Assembly: GCA_033557685.1 (NCBI GenBank)
Contig: JAWQRN010000460.1
Span: 1-29,309, forward strand
DNA from: Sperchopsis tessellata
Taxonomy: Eukaryota > Arthropoda > Insecta > Coleoptera > Hydrophilidae
DNA length: 29,309 bases
Direction: 5' to 3'
Below, in pieces: positions 9,541 through 20,347 of this stretch. Below the pieces are notes generated by a model, which made no database searches, was not told where the DNA came from, and was given only the letters and a program-made list of their open reading frames with translations. How positions within the stretch are numbered: the stretch's first letter is position 1; every line of letters starts with the position of its first letter. The position numbers were made by a program, and so were the translations under genes.

Positions 9541-10451
9541 AAGGGTGTCCCAACAAGAGCAGAAAATTTAAATTTGGCGCCATTTTTGCTGTTGTGCTTT
9601 GACAGTCAAACCATTATGACAGTTCGATGTTAGAGAGCCCGTCATTATTAAAAATGGATCGCTATTTGACACAACAACGCATTGTTATTGTTAAACATTA
9701 TTTACTCAACTAAACAACTCAAGCCTACAGACCATACTCAGCAAAGAGAGTTCGTAAATTAGTTCATGAACAACAAGTGAACGGTGAGCTTTCCAACAAA
9801 ATCATCTTCAGCGATGAGGCCCATTTTCATGTTGATGGCTTCGTAAACAAGTAAAATTGCCGCATTTGGAGTGACAAAAACTCACATGTATTTCATGAGA
9901 AGGAAATGAATCCCAAACGGGTCACTGTTTGGTGTTTTCTTCGAAGACGGGAATGCACAAACAGTCAATGGCGAACGGTATCGGAGAATGATAACAAGGT
10001 TTTTTGTGCCTCACATGGATGGTATGGATCTCGAAGACATCTGGTTCCAACAGGAAGGTGCCACTTGCCACACATCACGTGAAACAATGGCATTATAGCA
10101 CGAGACATTCTCTGGTCGTGTAATGTCCCGTTTGGACAACCAAACTCGGCAGCCTAGAACATACGATTTAATGCCTTTGGACTTCTTTCTCTGGAGTTTT
10201 TTGAAATCCAAAGTTTATGTGAACTAGCCCATGACCACCCAACCCTTAAAGGAGGAGATTAGACGCTGTATCACTGAAATCCTGACAAAGTTATGCCAAA
10301 CAGTGAGGCCAAAGAGGGCATTTATCAGATGTGTTATTTCATACATAATTCCCACATGTCTACTTTATGATTAAATCAAAATTTCGGTATTTTCTCAAAA
10401 AAACTGTGTCATATTTAAAATTGAAATTTTCCACTCTTTTTGGGACACCTT
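9541..10451 (+). mobile_element. Internally deleted Tc1/mariner-superfamily element
   Basis: The 911-bp element has clear inverted ends. The left end is AAGGGTGTCCCAACAAGAGC and continues AGAAAATTT; the right end reverse-complements to AAGGTGTCCCAAAAAGAGTG followed by GAAAATTTC. TA lies directly outside each end (9539-9540 and 10452-10453), the standard target duplication of this superfamily. Full-length relatives are about 1.3 kb, so some 350-400 bp are missing, mainly from the DNA-binding part of the transposase. Confidence 0.9.
9654..10371 (+). pseudogene. Tc1/mariner-superfamily transposase pseudogene
   Basis: The start is MDRYLTQQRIVIVKHYLL (first DNA-binding helices), followed by a stop and RPYSAKRVRKLVHEQQVN. 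The sequence then jumps to KIIFSDEAHFHVDGFVNK with a first catalytic Asp, a stop, NCRIWSDKNSHVFHEKEM, KRVTVWCFLRR, then after a frame change DLEDIWFQQEGATCHTSRET (the usual DGATCHT Asp is Glu here) and PRTYDLMPLDFFLWSFLKSK with the last acidic position. Several stops, at least one frameshift and loss of the second DNA-binding domain make it non-functional. The motifs match the large insect family with SDEAHF and TPLDFFLW blocks; the exact DDxD/E subgroup was not determined. Confidence 0.88.
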
Positions 10452-10453
10452 TA

Positions 10454-11080
10454 CTCAGGAATCATTCAATCGTAATTCCAAAACTCACCAGGAACTAGAA
10501 ATTGATCACTTAGCACATAGAGAGGGAAGTCTATCATCAGTGACTGAATGGAGAAAAGATAAATAACACATTTATTGGGACAATCCTTTCATTTGATCAT
10601 TAAAATCAGTTCAGTTAATCAAGGACTTGACAAAGAAAACAACCTGTTTTAAATATATATTTAAATAGATTTAAAAAATAAATAAATAAAATTGATATTT
10701 ACAGCATACTGTGAATATGTTTAATGCATAATAGTTATTTTCTTTTAATTAGTGTGTCATGGATATAAAAAATTTTAAACAAAAAAAATAAATTAAATGA
10801 CAATTATTGCAGACAAATCTTTAAACTACGACTTTCAACTGTCATGCATGTGAGCAAAAAGATAAATTTACCCTTTTCTACAGTTTTTAAAGTCATTTAT
10901 TTTTCCAGTTAAAAAATACTGTTATTTCTATATAAACTGAAATGGGAAAAATGGAAATTAAAGACCCCAAGTATACATTATCTTTTCCATAAAATTAGCT
11001 CTCTAATTTATTCAAAACCAACTGTACTGCCTGTTGAATCATTTACTGCTTCTTACTTTCTAGTAAACAACATTAAGTTA
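10454..11080. other. AT-rich DNA without recognised features
   Basis: No coding segment, structured RNA or repeat could be supported. The base composition resembles the other non-coding parts of the window. Confidence 0.5.
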
Positions 11081-11084
11081 TGGT

Positions 11085-11535
11085 GCTTTTCTACACCCGA
11101 TCGTTATGTATGGCTACGAAACTTGGTGATTAACCAACAGGCACGAGAACATCTTAACAACATTTGAAAGAAAAATACAGAGATCAATCTGCGGAGCAAC
11201 AAAGGAAAGAGAAACATGGAGAATACAGATGAATAGGGAATATTCGTAAATGAAACATTCACCGAAGCACTTAAAGCAGGAACATAGGCAGGGCACGTAG
11301 CAAGAATAAATGAAGACAGAACATAAAAGAAAATTATGGAGAAGCGCATCCAGAAAAAAAGAGCAAGAGGAAAATCAAAGAAAAGATGGATTAACGGAAT
11401 AGAAGATCTCCAGAAGCTAGGAGTAACAAACTGGAAGATAGTGGCAGAAAATTGTAAACGATGGTGAGCTGTGATTGAGTCAGCCAAAACCAATCAATGG
11501 GGTTACAAGGCTAACACCCCAGAAAGGATGAAAAA
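11085..11535 (+). pseudogene. 3' end of a non-LTR retrotransposon reverse transcriptase ORF
   Basis: The fragment begins with PIVMYGYETW, then LTNRHENILTTFERKIQRSI, CGATKERETWRIQMN, ETFTEALKAG, AGHVARINEDR, KRARGKSKKRWINGIEDL, QKLGVTNWKIVAENCKRW and AVIESAKT. This order (YGxETW, AGHxAR, RGxxxxRW, NW...RxxW) is typical of the region after the RT fingers and palm in many non-LTR elements, close to the stop codon. In-frame stops and one or two frameshifts break it. The upstream RT is absent, as expected of an old 5'-truncated insertion. It could be the same clade as the endonuclease piece at 200-535, but the two do not overlap and cannot be compared. Confidence 0.82.
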
Positions 11536-11625
11536 ATATATAGAATTTCTAAAAAATATTCTCCTGTAAATATCAGATTCTCTTTTTGAGGCTTTAAAAA
11601 CAAAAATTATATTAAAAATACTATA

Positions 11626-11630
<5 letters not shown>

Positions 11631-11671
<41 letters not shown>
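11631..11671. repeat. (TA)n microsatellite
   Basis: About 20 uninterrupted TA units, a simple repeat likely to vary in length between individuals. Confidence 0.97.
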
Positions 11672-11673
<2 letters not shown>

Positions 11674-13600
11674 GTGGGAAACAGCTCAACTATTTGATCA
11701 AATCAAATTAAATTTTGGTTTCCAAAATAAAATTACCTCAATTTAAGTTAGTGTCAATTGCAACGACATTTAAATGGTGAAATTCCTGATTTTTTAGCTA
11801 CCATTGCAAACATCACCAGGAATATTAGTTAGTAAGAGGCTGAATATAAAACATTATATAATCATAGCATTTAAGATTGTTAATTTTATTAGGAGCATAC
11901 TTTACCTTCAAAGTCATCTTTTCAAATATGAGTTTGAAGGTGATACAGATGTTTAAGGTGGCGGAATAGAAATAAATTTCTGCAAAAGTTGTGATTTACT
12001 GAAATTAATATTTTGAGCAAAAAAGGACATGACGATTACATGCAGTTGTATAATGAAGATAGGCTTTGTAATTAAGCCTTTCTAGCTGATTTCACTGGTA
12101 AATTAACCATTATAAATTTCAAAACGAGTTTTTATTTTCCTTTTATATCCGATATTGAAAATTATATAAAGAGAAAGTTGCTTAGCTTTTATATAAAAAT
12201 GAGATTCTAAGGAAGACAGGGTTCTCTCCAAAATTCAACTGTTACTACTCATGAGTTAAATTGTTGAATTTTCAATATACTGTTTCGATGAATTGTTTTA
12301 TTCTATTCCAATTTCTTTATAATACCATAATTAATATGTTAGTATCATGTATAAAACAACAAAGGGACCACTATGCCATGATATAAGCACTGAGATTTTT
12401 TAGCACACACCCCTATGTTTTGAAAATAAGTAACTTGTGCATACATTTAATATACAAATGTCCATCACAATAACAAACAAGTTGACCACCCCTGAGAGAG
12501 TACAGCAGCATGATTTTAACTCGTATATCCAAAAATGAAGAAAAATATATTTACAGGTAAACGTTTCTGTTTTAGATTTACGAAAATTTAAAAATAAAAA
12601 TGAATACACGGTTTTTTCATTTTAGCTGATGATTTGCCTATTATTGCAGGGGACATTGTGAAGACATGTAACTCTTAACAGTGCTAGGTGTAAACTGCCA
12701 TGTAATTCCAATAAATGCTAGGTATAGACTGCTTTTTTGATTTTCAAACATTATTTTACAAAATTTTTCATCATTGCTTCTCGTCAAAAAGAGCTGTAAC
12801 ATACTTGTAAACACCCAACACTCAAGTCTTATTATTTTATATTTTCATAAAAAATTACTTTTTTTACCTTAATCTCTGTAAAATTATTTTGCTAGCATGT
12901 TACAATGAGTGTGTTCTTGTTATTAACACTGAAAACACCACTCCACTTTTATTGTAGTCATTTTTTTAAAGTGTCCCCTTTTGCATACTGCCAAGAAAAC
13001 AACAGTAGGGTAAATGTATAATTTCCAATTATCACCTGCTTATACATAACCTAAATGTGTCATTTTAATCTGTAATTGTCATGCTATAACCATTATTATA
13101 TAACATAGAAGTGTCATTCTATTTTTGTTAATGTTTTCTCCGGTCTTGCCGGGATACTATAATAATTGCTCACCCTATGCTTGTAACAAGAACCACGAAT
13201 TGGAATACACCAAAAAAACAAGAACAAACCTAATCATACAAATTAATAAAATTATAAACTGTAAAATCACCTTATGGTAAATCATTTTTTTTTTTAAACG
13301 TTACGTTAAAATCTACAAAATTAAACTTTTATTGTTCACTGTTTAGAATTCGTTATAAAATCATGTATTCACATACTCCTGAGAGACGCCATTTTTATCC
13401 TGACTCTTAGTAAATATCTACACATGTAATAAATAATCTGATATACACTTTAGATTAAATCCCTAAATGATAATTATTCGTCCAAAAAGTAAACTTGAAT
13501 ATTCAAGAAGCCTATTTCTTATTTTCACAAGGCTACTTTTTATATTAGAAAAGTTAAATTTTTAAAAATATACACAGTGCTACGCTAATGATCTGTTATA
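11672..13600. other. Intergenic or intronic AT-rich DNA
   Basis: No supported gene. A short near-direct repeat is present: gtgctaggtgtaaactgc near 12681 and atgctaggtatagactgc near 12715. If the Cul1 leader exon near 14.7 kb is real, this is part of Cul1 intron 1. Confidence 0.5.
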
Positions 13601-13605
13601 AATAT

Positions 13606-13800
13606 ACAGGGTCTATCAGTTTCTAACAGCTCCTTAACTTTTTCACATAAGTTACATCACGAAACCAAATGGTTAGGAGGCCAATATAAATAAGTGCTAA
13701 CGTAATAGCATTTATAATAGAAGCGACTAGAAACGTACATCGCCACTTAAAACAACCTCGTAAAATCGCGAGTGGATGTGTGTTAGGAATCGTCCGGCGT
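13606..13800. repeat. GC-richer block starting with a CAGGGTCTATCAG end-like sequence
   Basis: The block opens with TACAGGGTCTATCAGTTTCT, resembling the CAGGG ends of the foldback elements at 20348 and 26256. It continues through a stretch richer in CG (CCTCGTAAAATCGCGAG, GAATCGTCCGGCG) than its surroundings. A matching right end was not found, so it is at best a truncated transposon. Confidence 0.3.
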
Positions 13801-14659
13801 AGAAATAAATTGGTCTCTTATAGTACAATCTAGCAGTCTATTTAAACAATTAATGCTTCTATTTATATTGAGTTTATAAATCTTGATATTAAATAGAAAC
13901 TGGAATTTTTAAATTTTGTTAAGTAAATTTAAACTTAAAAAAGCATTCATATTGTTTATATCAGTCAAGGACCAATAGAACTTTATTACACATGGTTATG
14001 TTTGTTATAAATATTTTCATTTTATAATTAAATATTATTTCATATGATAATTCATCGAGTTATATTTTTTAAAAATTGTATATAAAGCTGAATTACACAA
14101 ATCAGCCTAAAATTGTACAACATCGCTTAAAACAAAGTTCCAATAATACTAGAAAGATGAGTAAATTTTTACATTTGTTACAACAATACTACTGACACCA
14201 TAATATTTGTATGTACTTTGTTTATCTTATAAGATTGCTGAGTAGATATAACCTTGTAGGATTATAACAGTAATCGAACTAGTAGAACACATGGAGGTCT
14301 AAAAGATCTATACTATTTGCCTATTGTCGAAATTTAATATAATAATGAACATTAAACGTATATAAACTGTCTTAAATACACAACTTGGATACCCATGCCT
14401 TTTTCTTATTTTGAAATCTTTCATCAGTGAAAAAGAAATTCTGTCAATAAGGTTGGGTAGGCAGAATCTAACTTTCAAGTGAATTTATCGTTCTGAAGCC
14501 GCAAAATAACACATAGGAAGCAATAGGATGGATGATATTAGAGAAAATGCTATTCAAAAAAACAGGTAAAACAATATTTGCAACATATTAGTAAAAACCT
14601 TTTGTTTCCTGGTTTTATAAAACTTCAATAAAATCATAAAAAAAATGGGTGGTACTTAC

Positions 14660-14850
14660 CAGTTTTATAACATAACAGCAATGTGCACAATATTTACATA
14701 TATTTGTACAAAATAAAAACTTCTAATTTAATACTATTTGCTAGAAAATTATAATTTATTGTTACTTTTCAACACGAAAATTATCACAAAAATTGACAGC
14801 TTCTCAGTGTGAACAACAGAGAAAAGTAAAAATATGGACGCGTTCAATCA
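14660..14850 (-). promoter_or_regulatory. Possible Cul1 leader (5'-UTR) exon and minus-strand start region
   Basis: On the minus strand a consensus donor (AAACTG|GTAAGT, exon edge at 14660) lies about 5.7 kb upstream of the acceptor at 8913 that precedes Cul1 coding exon 1. A short non-coding first exon here would fit the usual layout of a housekeeping gene. The start site and the exon's right edge are not visible. This is inference from one splice signal. Confidence 0.25.
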
Positions 14851-15246
14851 CTTTACAGAAAAATTATAATGATAACTTTAACTAAAATAAATTCATTTTA
14901 GTTTAGATGCGAACTATTCAAATGTTCAGGTAAAAGATAACTCTTCATCCGCGCTACAACGGTAATGTGCGAAAAAAATATTTTTTGCCAGAGGTTGGTA
15001 GTATGAGTTTGACAGAATTGTTCTTTGTGCATACATAATAGTGTTGTCTCATGCTAGCAGGTAAAATAACTCTATCTTTTCTCTCTATCGCAAATGTAGT
15101 GTACCTCAAAAACTGATAGGTGGTTGGTTAGAATATTCCGCAGTCTGTAGAGGTTGTGTTATATTTTATAGTTGTAAAGTGCAAGTGTTAGTAGTTTAAA
15201 AATATATCTGTGTCTAGAAAGGTGAAAAACAATACAAACTAGAAGA
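14850..15246 (+). promoter_or_regulatory. Possible divergent promoter region and 5' leader
   Basis: The region lies between the candidate Cul1 leader exon and an ATG at 15247. It contains CG-containing segments (atccgcgctacaacgg, attccgcagtctgtag), which stand out from the AT-rich surroundings. No TATA box or initiator could be assigned with confidence. Confidence 0.25.
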
Positions 15247-15262
15247 ATGGCAGATAAAAAAG
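15247..15262 (+). CDS. Candidate first coding exon of a divergent gene (MADKK)
   Basis: The sequence agaagaATGGCAGATAAAAAAG is followed at once by GTAAAT, a good donor, giving five codons (MADKK) and a phase-1 end. The ATG context has A at -3 and G at +4. The product is not recognised. Downstream partners that accept phase 1 are the segment at 18322 (giving D-IGVKINEENVPF) and the microexon at 21784 (giving G-AIWSSPEWNGN); neither leads to a complete, recognisable protein. It may be a real start codon or a chance arrangement. Confidence 0.3.
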
Positions 15263-16460
15263 GTAAATATTTTCGATACTATCGGGTTCAGGCGAAATCT
15301 ATTTTTAACAAAAGTAAAACCAAGATGGTATTTTCAATTGATTTTATGATGCTATCCACCCTATATGATAAGGAAGAACTAACACATTTTTCGATTTTAT
15401 AAACAAATTCTTTATAATTGCATAATAGTATGCAGGATGTTCCTAATCGATACTACTAAAATTTTATAGGCGATCTCGTTCTTTCACGTATCAAACGTAT
15501 ATGCCATCTCGTTCTATTGTCATACCTATTTCGGCCTTGCCCTACATTGCAAAATACTGCAGTGTACTGGACAAAAAATGTTTTTTACTTTTAGGGTTCA
15601 TATGAAGACAACATGTAAAAAACCCAGGTGCTTCTACCTTTTTAATTTTGCCCTATGTGATAGGAAACATCAATAATAAGAATCATAAGTTGGAGATTTG
15701 GTGAAAAATTAACTGCTTCCCCCACATTTGCTTACTCATTGGTAATAAATTAGTTTATAAACACATAATATTTAAAATGTTGCCAAATATCTTAATAATG
15801 TTACTGAAGACTTGCGCCCAATTTATTTTATTTTTTTAATTTTTATTACCAATTCATTGCTAAACAGACTTGTTGAACTGGGGTTTTAATGCTAAAATTG
15901 TAAGTGTACATTTTTCAAGTTATTAAAACAATTCTGGTTTATAGGACCAACATTCCATTACATATGACCAAATTTACACCATCTGAAAGGTCAAGAATCA
16001 ATAATTTCTTTAATACCAAGAAAATATCATCAGTTTTAAAGAAATATTATACAAAATGTAATCAAATGATGTTCTTGTTGTATTTTAAAATGTCTTACCT
16101 ATATAAATCAAATAAAATATGATGCTCAAGGTCTTCTAACTAAAGGTTTTATTAATCAAATAAATAGGTTAATAGAATTATCCACCTTACCTGTATTTCT
16201 GTATTTGCTAAAAAATATATTAATTTAGTTGTTCATTTATAACAACCTACACCTTATAATTGATATTATTTGAAGTGCAGTGCAATATTTTGCTGCACTT
16301 GTAACGCTACTAGTTTGCACGTCAAAATATACCTGAATGTTCAAAGATCAAATATTGGCAACAATCCTAATATTGCTTCCAAGGACTATTTATTAAATGT
16401 GGTTGAAGTATTGTCATATAAATTCAAATAATAATATCGTTTTTAAGTATCTCTGCAGCT
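15263..16460. other. AT-rich DNA, putative intron
   Basis: If the ATG at 15247 is a real first exon, this is its intron. A 72-codon open stretch at 15904-16122 (MTKFTPSERSRINNFF in the middle) was examined and not recognised. Two copies of a (c)atctcgttct phrase occur near 15472 and 15503. Confidence 0.4.
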
Positions 16461-16466
16461 AGTTTT

Positions 16467-16890
16467 TAGACTGTGGAGACAGGTGTTTGTTCAAACTTGG
16501 CCAAGGAATTTTTGTTGAATTGGAAAGAAACCTCAAGAATAATATGGATGATGAATTGAATGGTTTCTGGATGGAAACAGTGCACATGGTCAGGAAATTG
16601 CGGACTTCTTTTCATTGTCACAAGAAATATTTTCAAAGGCAAATCCATTGATTGTAGTAGAAGAATAATTACAATCAGTAAAAAGTCAAATAAAATAGCT
16701 GAGAACATTAATTTGAAAAGAGTTCAATGGGAAGTTAAACCCATTTATCTTCCATTGTAAAGAACTGCTGAACAGTGTTGCTAGATCTAAAGTCTCATTT
16801 TTCTCTATAAACTCCCTTTTCTGAAAAGAATTCATTCATTTTACTGAACCCTGCTAATCTTAATAGATTTGAATCTACAACGATCAGTTG
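16467..16890 (+). pseudogene. Degenerate coding-like block of unknown origin
   Basis: One frame is open from 16469 to about 16646 and reads ETGVCFKLGQGIFVELERN, NMDDELNGFWMETVHMVRKL and TSFHCHKKYF. After stops, other frames give IFHCKELLNSVARSKVSFF and EFIHFTEP to about 16850. The amino-acid mix looks protein-like rather than random AT-rich translation, and the frame changes suggest a decayed transposase or retrocopy. The family was not recognised. Some flavour of hAT-type transposases is possible but unproven. Confidence 0.3.
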
Positions 16891-18320
16891 TTATTTTAAT
16901 CTATATGAAATAACAATAATACCTTTTTTTGTAAATATAATTTTTTCAAAATTAAACCTAGTTGAACTGCAACTCATCCATGTTGAAGAACATGTGTAGA
17001 GCTGCTCCAAGATTACATCTCAAAGGACCGGCACAGGCCATTCGAATTTTTCTGTAAATCGCCGAGCTGCCTACACCCACTTACCTGATTACTAACACGA
17101 ACATATCCGTGTGAACTTATTCTTTCTTATTAATTTGCGGTACCTAGATGCAACATTTTTAATGTTTTGAAAGTGTTTACGTGAGTGTATATGCCTTAGA
17201 ACTGCAGTAGACAAATAAATGAATTCTAACTGCCCAAAAAATTAAGAATGGGTCAAAATTTGGTTACCCCAAATCAAAATTTCCTAAAAGCCCAGCATTT
17301 TCAGTACTATTTATTTATATGACGTCTGAAATCTGGTCAAATCTGTCATATCAGCAAACGTAAATACATTTTTGTAATTACAAACCAAAATCTTTACGAA
17401 CAATTATGTTGATTGTGATCTTCAAAGAAACATGATTGAAAGTTGACGACTCCCTTTTAAAAACAATTAAATCAATTAAAAACTTTAATTTATTCATTGG
17501 AAATTCAATCTAAAGCCAAAGAAAATCTACAGTTTTAGAATTATAACAGTAAATTGAATCTTTAATATAAAAACATCTTAAAAAAGACAGTTTTGACAAG
17601 TTTGTACTACACAGTTTTTGTAAAGTATATTTCTGAATTAATTTCTTTATTGATTTTTAAGATTGACATGTAAACATTCAAATCTGAAACAAATAGGAGG
17701 ATTTGTTAAATCAAAGCAGTTAAAATTGTTTTGTTAAAGCTGAGGATATTTTATGACAATTATGGGCGGAATATGTTTCTTGTCTTATCAATAATAGACT
17801 GTTTGTTTATTTAAACAAATATTTCTGTACATAAATTGGTTCGACAGTAATATACAAATAATTATTTAATAGAAATTTCTTATTAATATCTTCATTTTCA
17901 TAATCTTATGCAGGTGTCTAGAATAACTTTTACGATATGAAGATTAGAATCTTTGTTTTAATAAAGAAATTTTGTCAATTAGCTTTTTACATGCCAACTA
18001 TTTTCACTTGCTCATGATAGATGCAGTTACCACCCTTTTTAAATTAGGTATTTTATTTAATTCATAAATTTTCATTATATTGTTATTAGCAGTTGCTTAT
18101 AATGTATTGAAGTTATACACATCTACACATTGCTTTTGTTAGAAGAACAGATATTTCAATAGTTATTACATAAAATTAAAACTATTGATTTGTCATGGGT
18201 TAGATTATTTTATTTATAAAGTTAGAAAGTTTAATACTGCTACACCAAATCAGAATTGAAAACTATCATGCGGTTAACTGTTTTTGCAAAGTGCTAGAAA
18301 TTTCTTTTATCTTTTATAAA
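16891..18320. other. AT-rich DNA without recognised genes
   Basis: Mostly AT-rich. A GC-richer patch at about 17000-17100 (caaaggaccggcacaggcca, tcgccgagctgcctacaccc) stands out. It has no open frame of note and does not match tRNA promoter boxes well enough to call a SINE. Confidence 0.4.
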
Positions 18321-18321
18321 G

Positions 18322-18491
18322 ATATCGGAGTAAAAATCAATGAGGAAAATGTACCGTTTCCAGTTTCACAGTTAAAAGACTATCTAACACACTATAGTCA
18401 CCTACATTATACTTTTTTTAAGATCCATATTTTAATTTTGCACTTAATAAGCAGCCCTGAAAATTTGAAATTAATATTTACACATTTCTAA
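18322..18491 (+). CDS. Weak candidate exon (IGVKINEENVPF), possible terminal exon
   Basis: A strong pyrimidine-rich acceptor (cttttatcttttataaag) precedes a frame that, joined in phase 1 to the MADKK exon, reads DIGVKINEENVPFPVSQL, KDYLTHYSHLHYTFF and then a hydrophobic AT-rich tail to a stop at 18489-18491. The result would be a small protein of about 61 residues that I do not recognise. The second half looks like translated AT-rich DNA, so this may be chance. Confidence 0.15.
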
Positions 18492-18669
18492 TTAAGTGTT
18501 TAGGTGGAAATTTACGGAAAAAAAGAATTTGTCAAATCAAAACAACTTTAATGAAAGACCATCATAACAACAATATACATAAAGCTATATCAATACATAA
18601 CTGGGAAACAATCATACACACACCATCTTGTAATTCTGCTAGTTAACAATAACACTATAGCTTTTAATA

Positions 18670-18900
18670 ATATACTTTGAGTGACTCAGGAAACAAGAGG
18701 CCAATCGTGCCTTTTCAGCAGCAACATTTAAATCAAGATTTTGATGCTTATAAGTCTGTCTTCCTGACATTCTTCATGTTCTGATAGATTAACAAGGGCT
18801 TCAGATGATCTATATCTATCTAGAGAGTACCTGGTTTAGCTAGTCTTTTAAACTCTTTATGCCCTAACCTAAATATGCAGCTGCTGCCAAAATGTATAGC
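18670..18900 (-). pseudogene. Unidentified coding-like remnant
   Basis: Reading the minus strand from right to left in three frames gives RLGHKEFKRLAKPGTL, then LDRYRSSEALVNLSEHEE with CQEDRLIS, then HQNLDLNVAAEKARLASCFL. Each block is open and of mixed, protein-like composition, but stops or frameshifts separate them. The most economical reading is a broken gene or transposon fragment. The family was not recognised. Confidence 0.25.
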
Positions 18901-20347
18901 AGACAAATAACAGTTTCTCTTCCAGAATTTAAAAATTAAATGTTAAATATCTTTTCGCCAATATTTTATTTAAATATAAATTAGAAACAAATGTTTTAGA
19001 TAACATATTATTTGAAATTTCCTACGATATCAACTCATTATTTTTCTATTTTATGAAAGGATTATTTATTAGTGAATGAAAGCTTGTAGAGTAAAATATT
19101 ACCACATTTTTCATTTTGCCTATCATAAATATTTGTCTAAATACTCATTCATTAACAAAATTTTCACATTAGTCAGTTTTTCTTAATCATATCTACAATA
19201 TTGATTAGATAAATAGTATTTTAAAGATACTAATGCATTGTTTAACAGAATTTATATTCAGATGAAACATGTTATTCTTTTCAAAAAACCTTTGTGTGAA
19301 AAATCATAAAGTTCCAAAAGGAATAATGCTTGATTTTAATGATGGGCTGGTTTTTTTATTAATACTTTCATAGATAAAGCTGCTTCTTATGGGGGTTATA
19401 AAAGAGTCACTTAAGCAATATTATTTAGGTCTACATATGCAGACATGTCCCACAGGATCAGCACAAAAATGACTGCTTATGTAGATGCTGTTCGCAAAAG
19501 TGTTTTCAACATCTCAATAATATCGTCTTGAATACCATCATTCTACAGTGGTCAGTAACTGGCAAAATGTATAATTCACAATAATAGAGCAAGACAAAGT
19601 GTCAAAATTCGTATTAATACTCTTTATCAAATACTACATTTATCTCTAGAGTTGAGTTCAACCCTTGTTGTATCGCTTGGTTTAATTTGACAGATTGTCT
19701 ATGCATCTAAATTTCAAAGTGTCTATTGTACAGAATTTCTTCATTTTCTTACATATATATATTACATATATCGTTTACATTTGCAGGCACTTTAGATTAA
19801 ATTACTGACCGAGTCCAACAATACATTTCAATCCTGTTTAAAGTATCTATTTAGGCAGTTGAACCCAACTCGACATAGATTTTTTTTTCAATTTGAACAG
19901 TACTAAATTTTGAAATAAATGTAATCGTAGTTAATAATTGTTCTTCAGAATGCAATTCAGAACAATGATTGAATATAAACACCAATGATATATTTTTACT
20001 TTAACTATGCTTTGAGGATAGTTTAGCCTTAGTAAGATTGAAATCCTTTGTGGAGTTAGTTACCCAATTGTCAAAAAAATAGATCAGACATCATTTAAAT
20101 TTGTAAACAAACGTTTAGTTGAGCAGAGTATCAGGGCTATTCTGAAATATGAACCTTTATTTTTTACTAAGAACAAGATAATTATTGTTAATTTTAAAAA
20201 TGAAATTTCAAAGACATGGATTCAGAACATTCTTAAATTGTGTTACGCAAGGATACATTGTATTTTGTTTTTCTTTAACCATTTTTAAAATTAATAAGCT
20301 AACCTATATAAAAGTGAAAGACTCAAAAACATTTCATTTGTATTGTA
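18901..20347. other. AT-rich DNA without recognised features
   Basis: No open frame, repeat or RNA gene could be supported on either strand. Confidence 0.5.

Noticed and set aside
10011..10211. 66-codon minus-strand open frame
   Set aside because: Antisense to the transposase catalytic blocks of the Tc1/mariner-like element.
11104..11493. 129-codon minus-strand open frame, the second longest in the window
   Set aside because: It is antisense to the non-LTR RT tail, whose plus-strand motifs are recognisable; the minus product is a Phe/Leu-rich shadow without motifs.
15904..16122. Open frame containing MTKFTPSERSRINNFF, considered as a transposase DNA-binding domain
   Set aside because: Only a vague helix-turn-helix resemblance; no catalytic motifs downstream and no terminal repeats.
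17000..17110. GC-richer patch considered as a tRNA-derived SINE
   Set aside because: No acceptable A box and B box pair and no 3' tail repeat could be seen.
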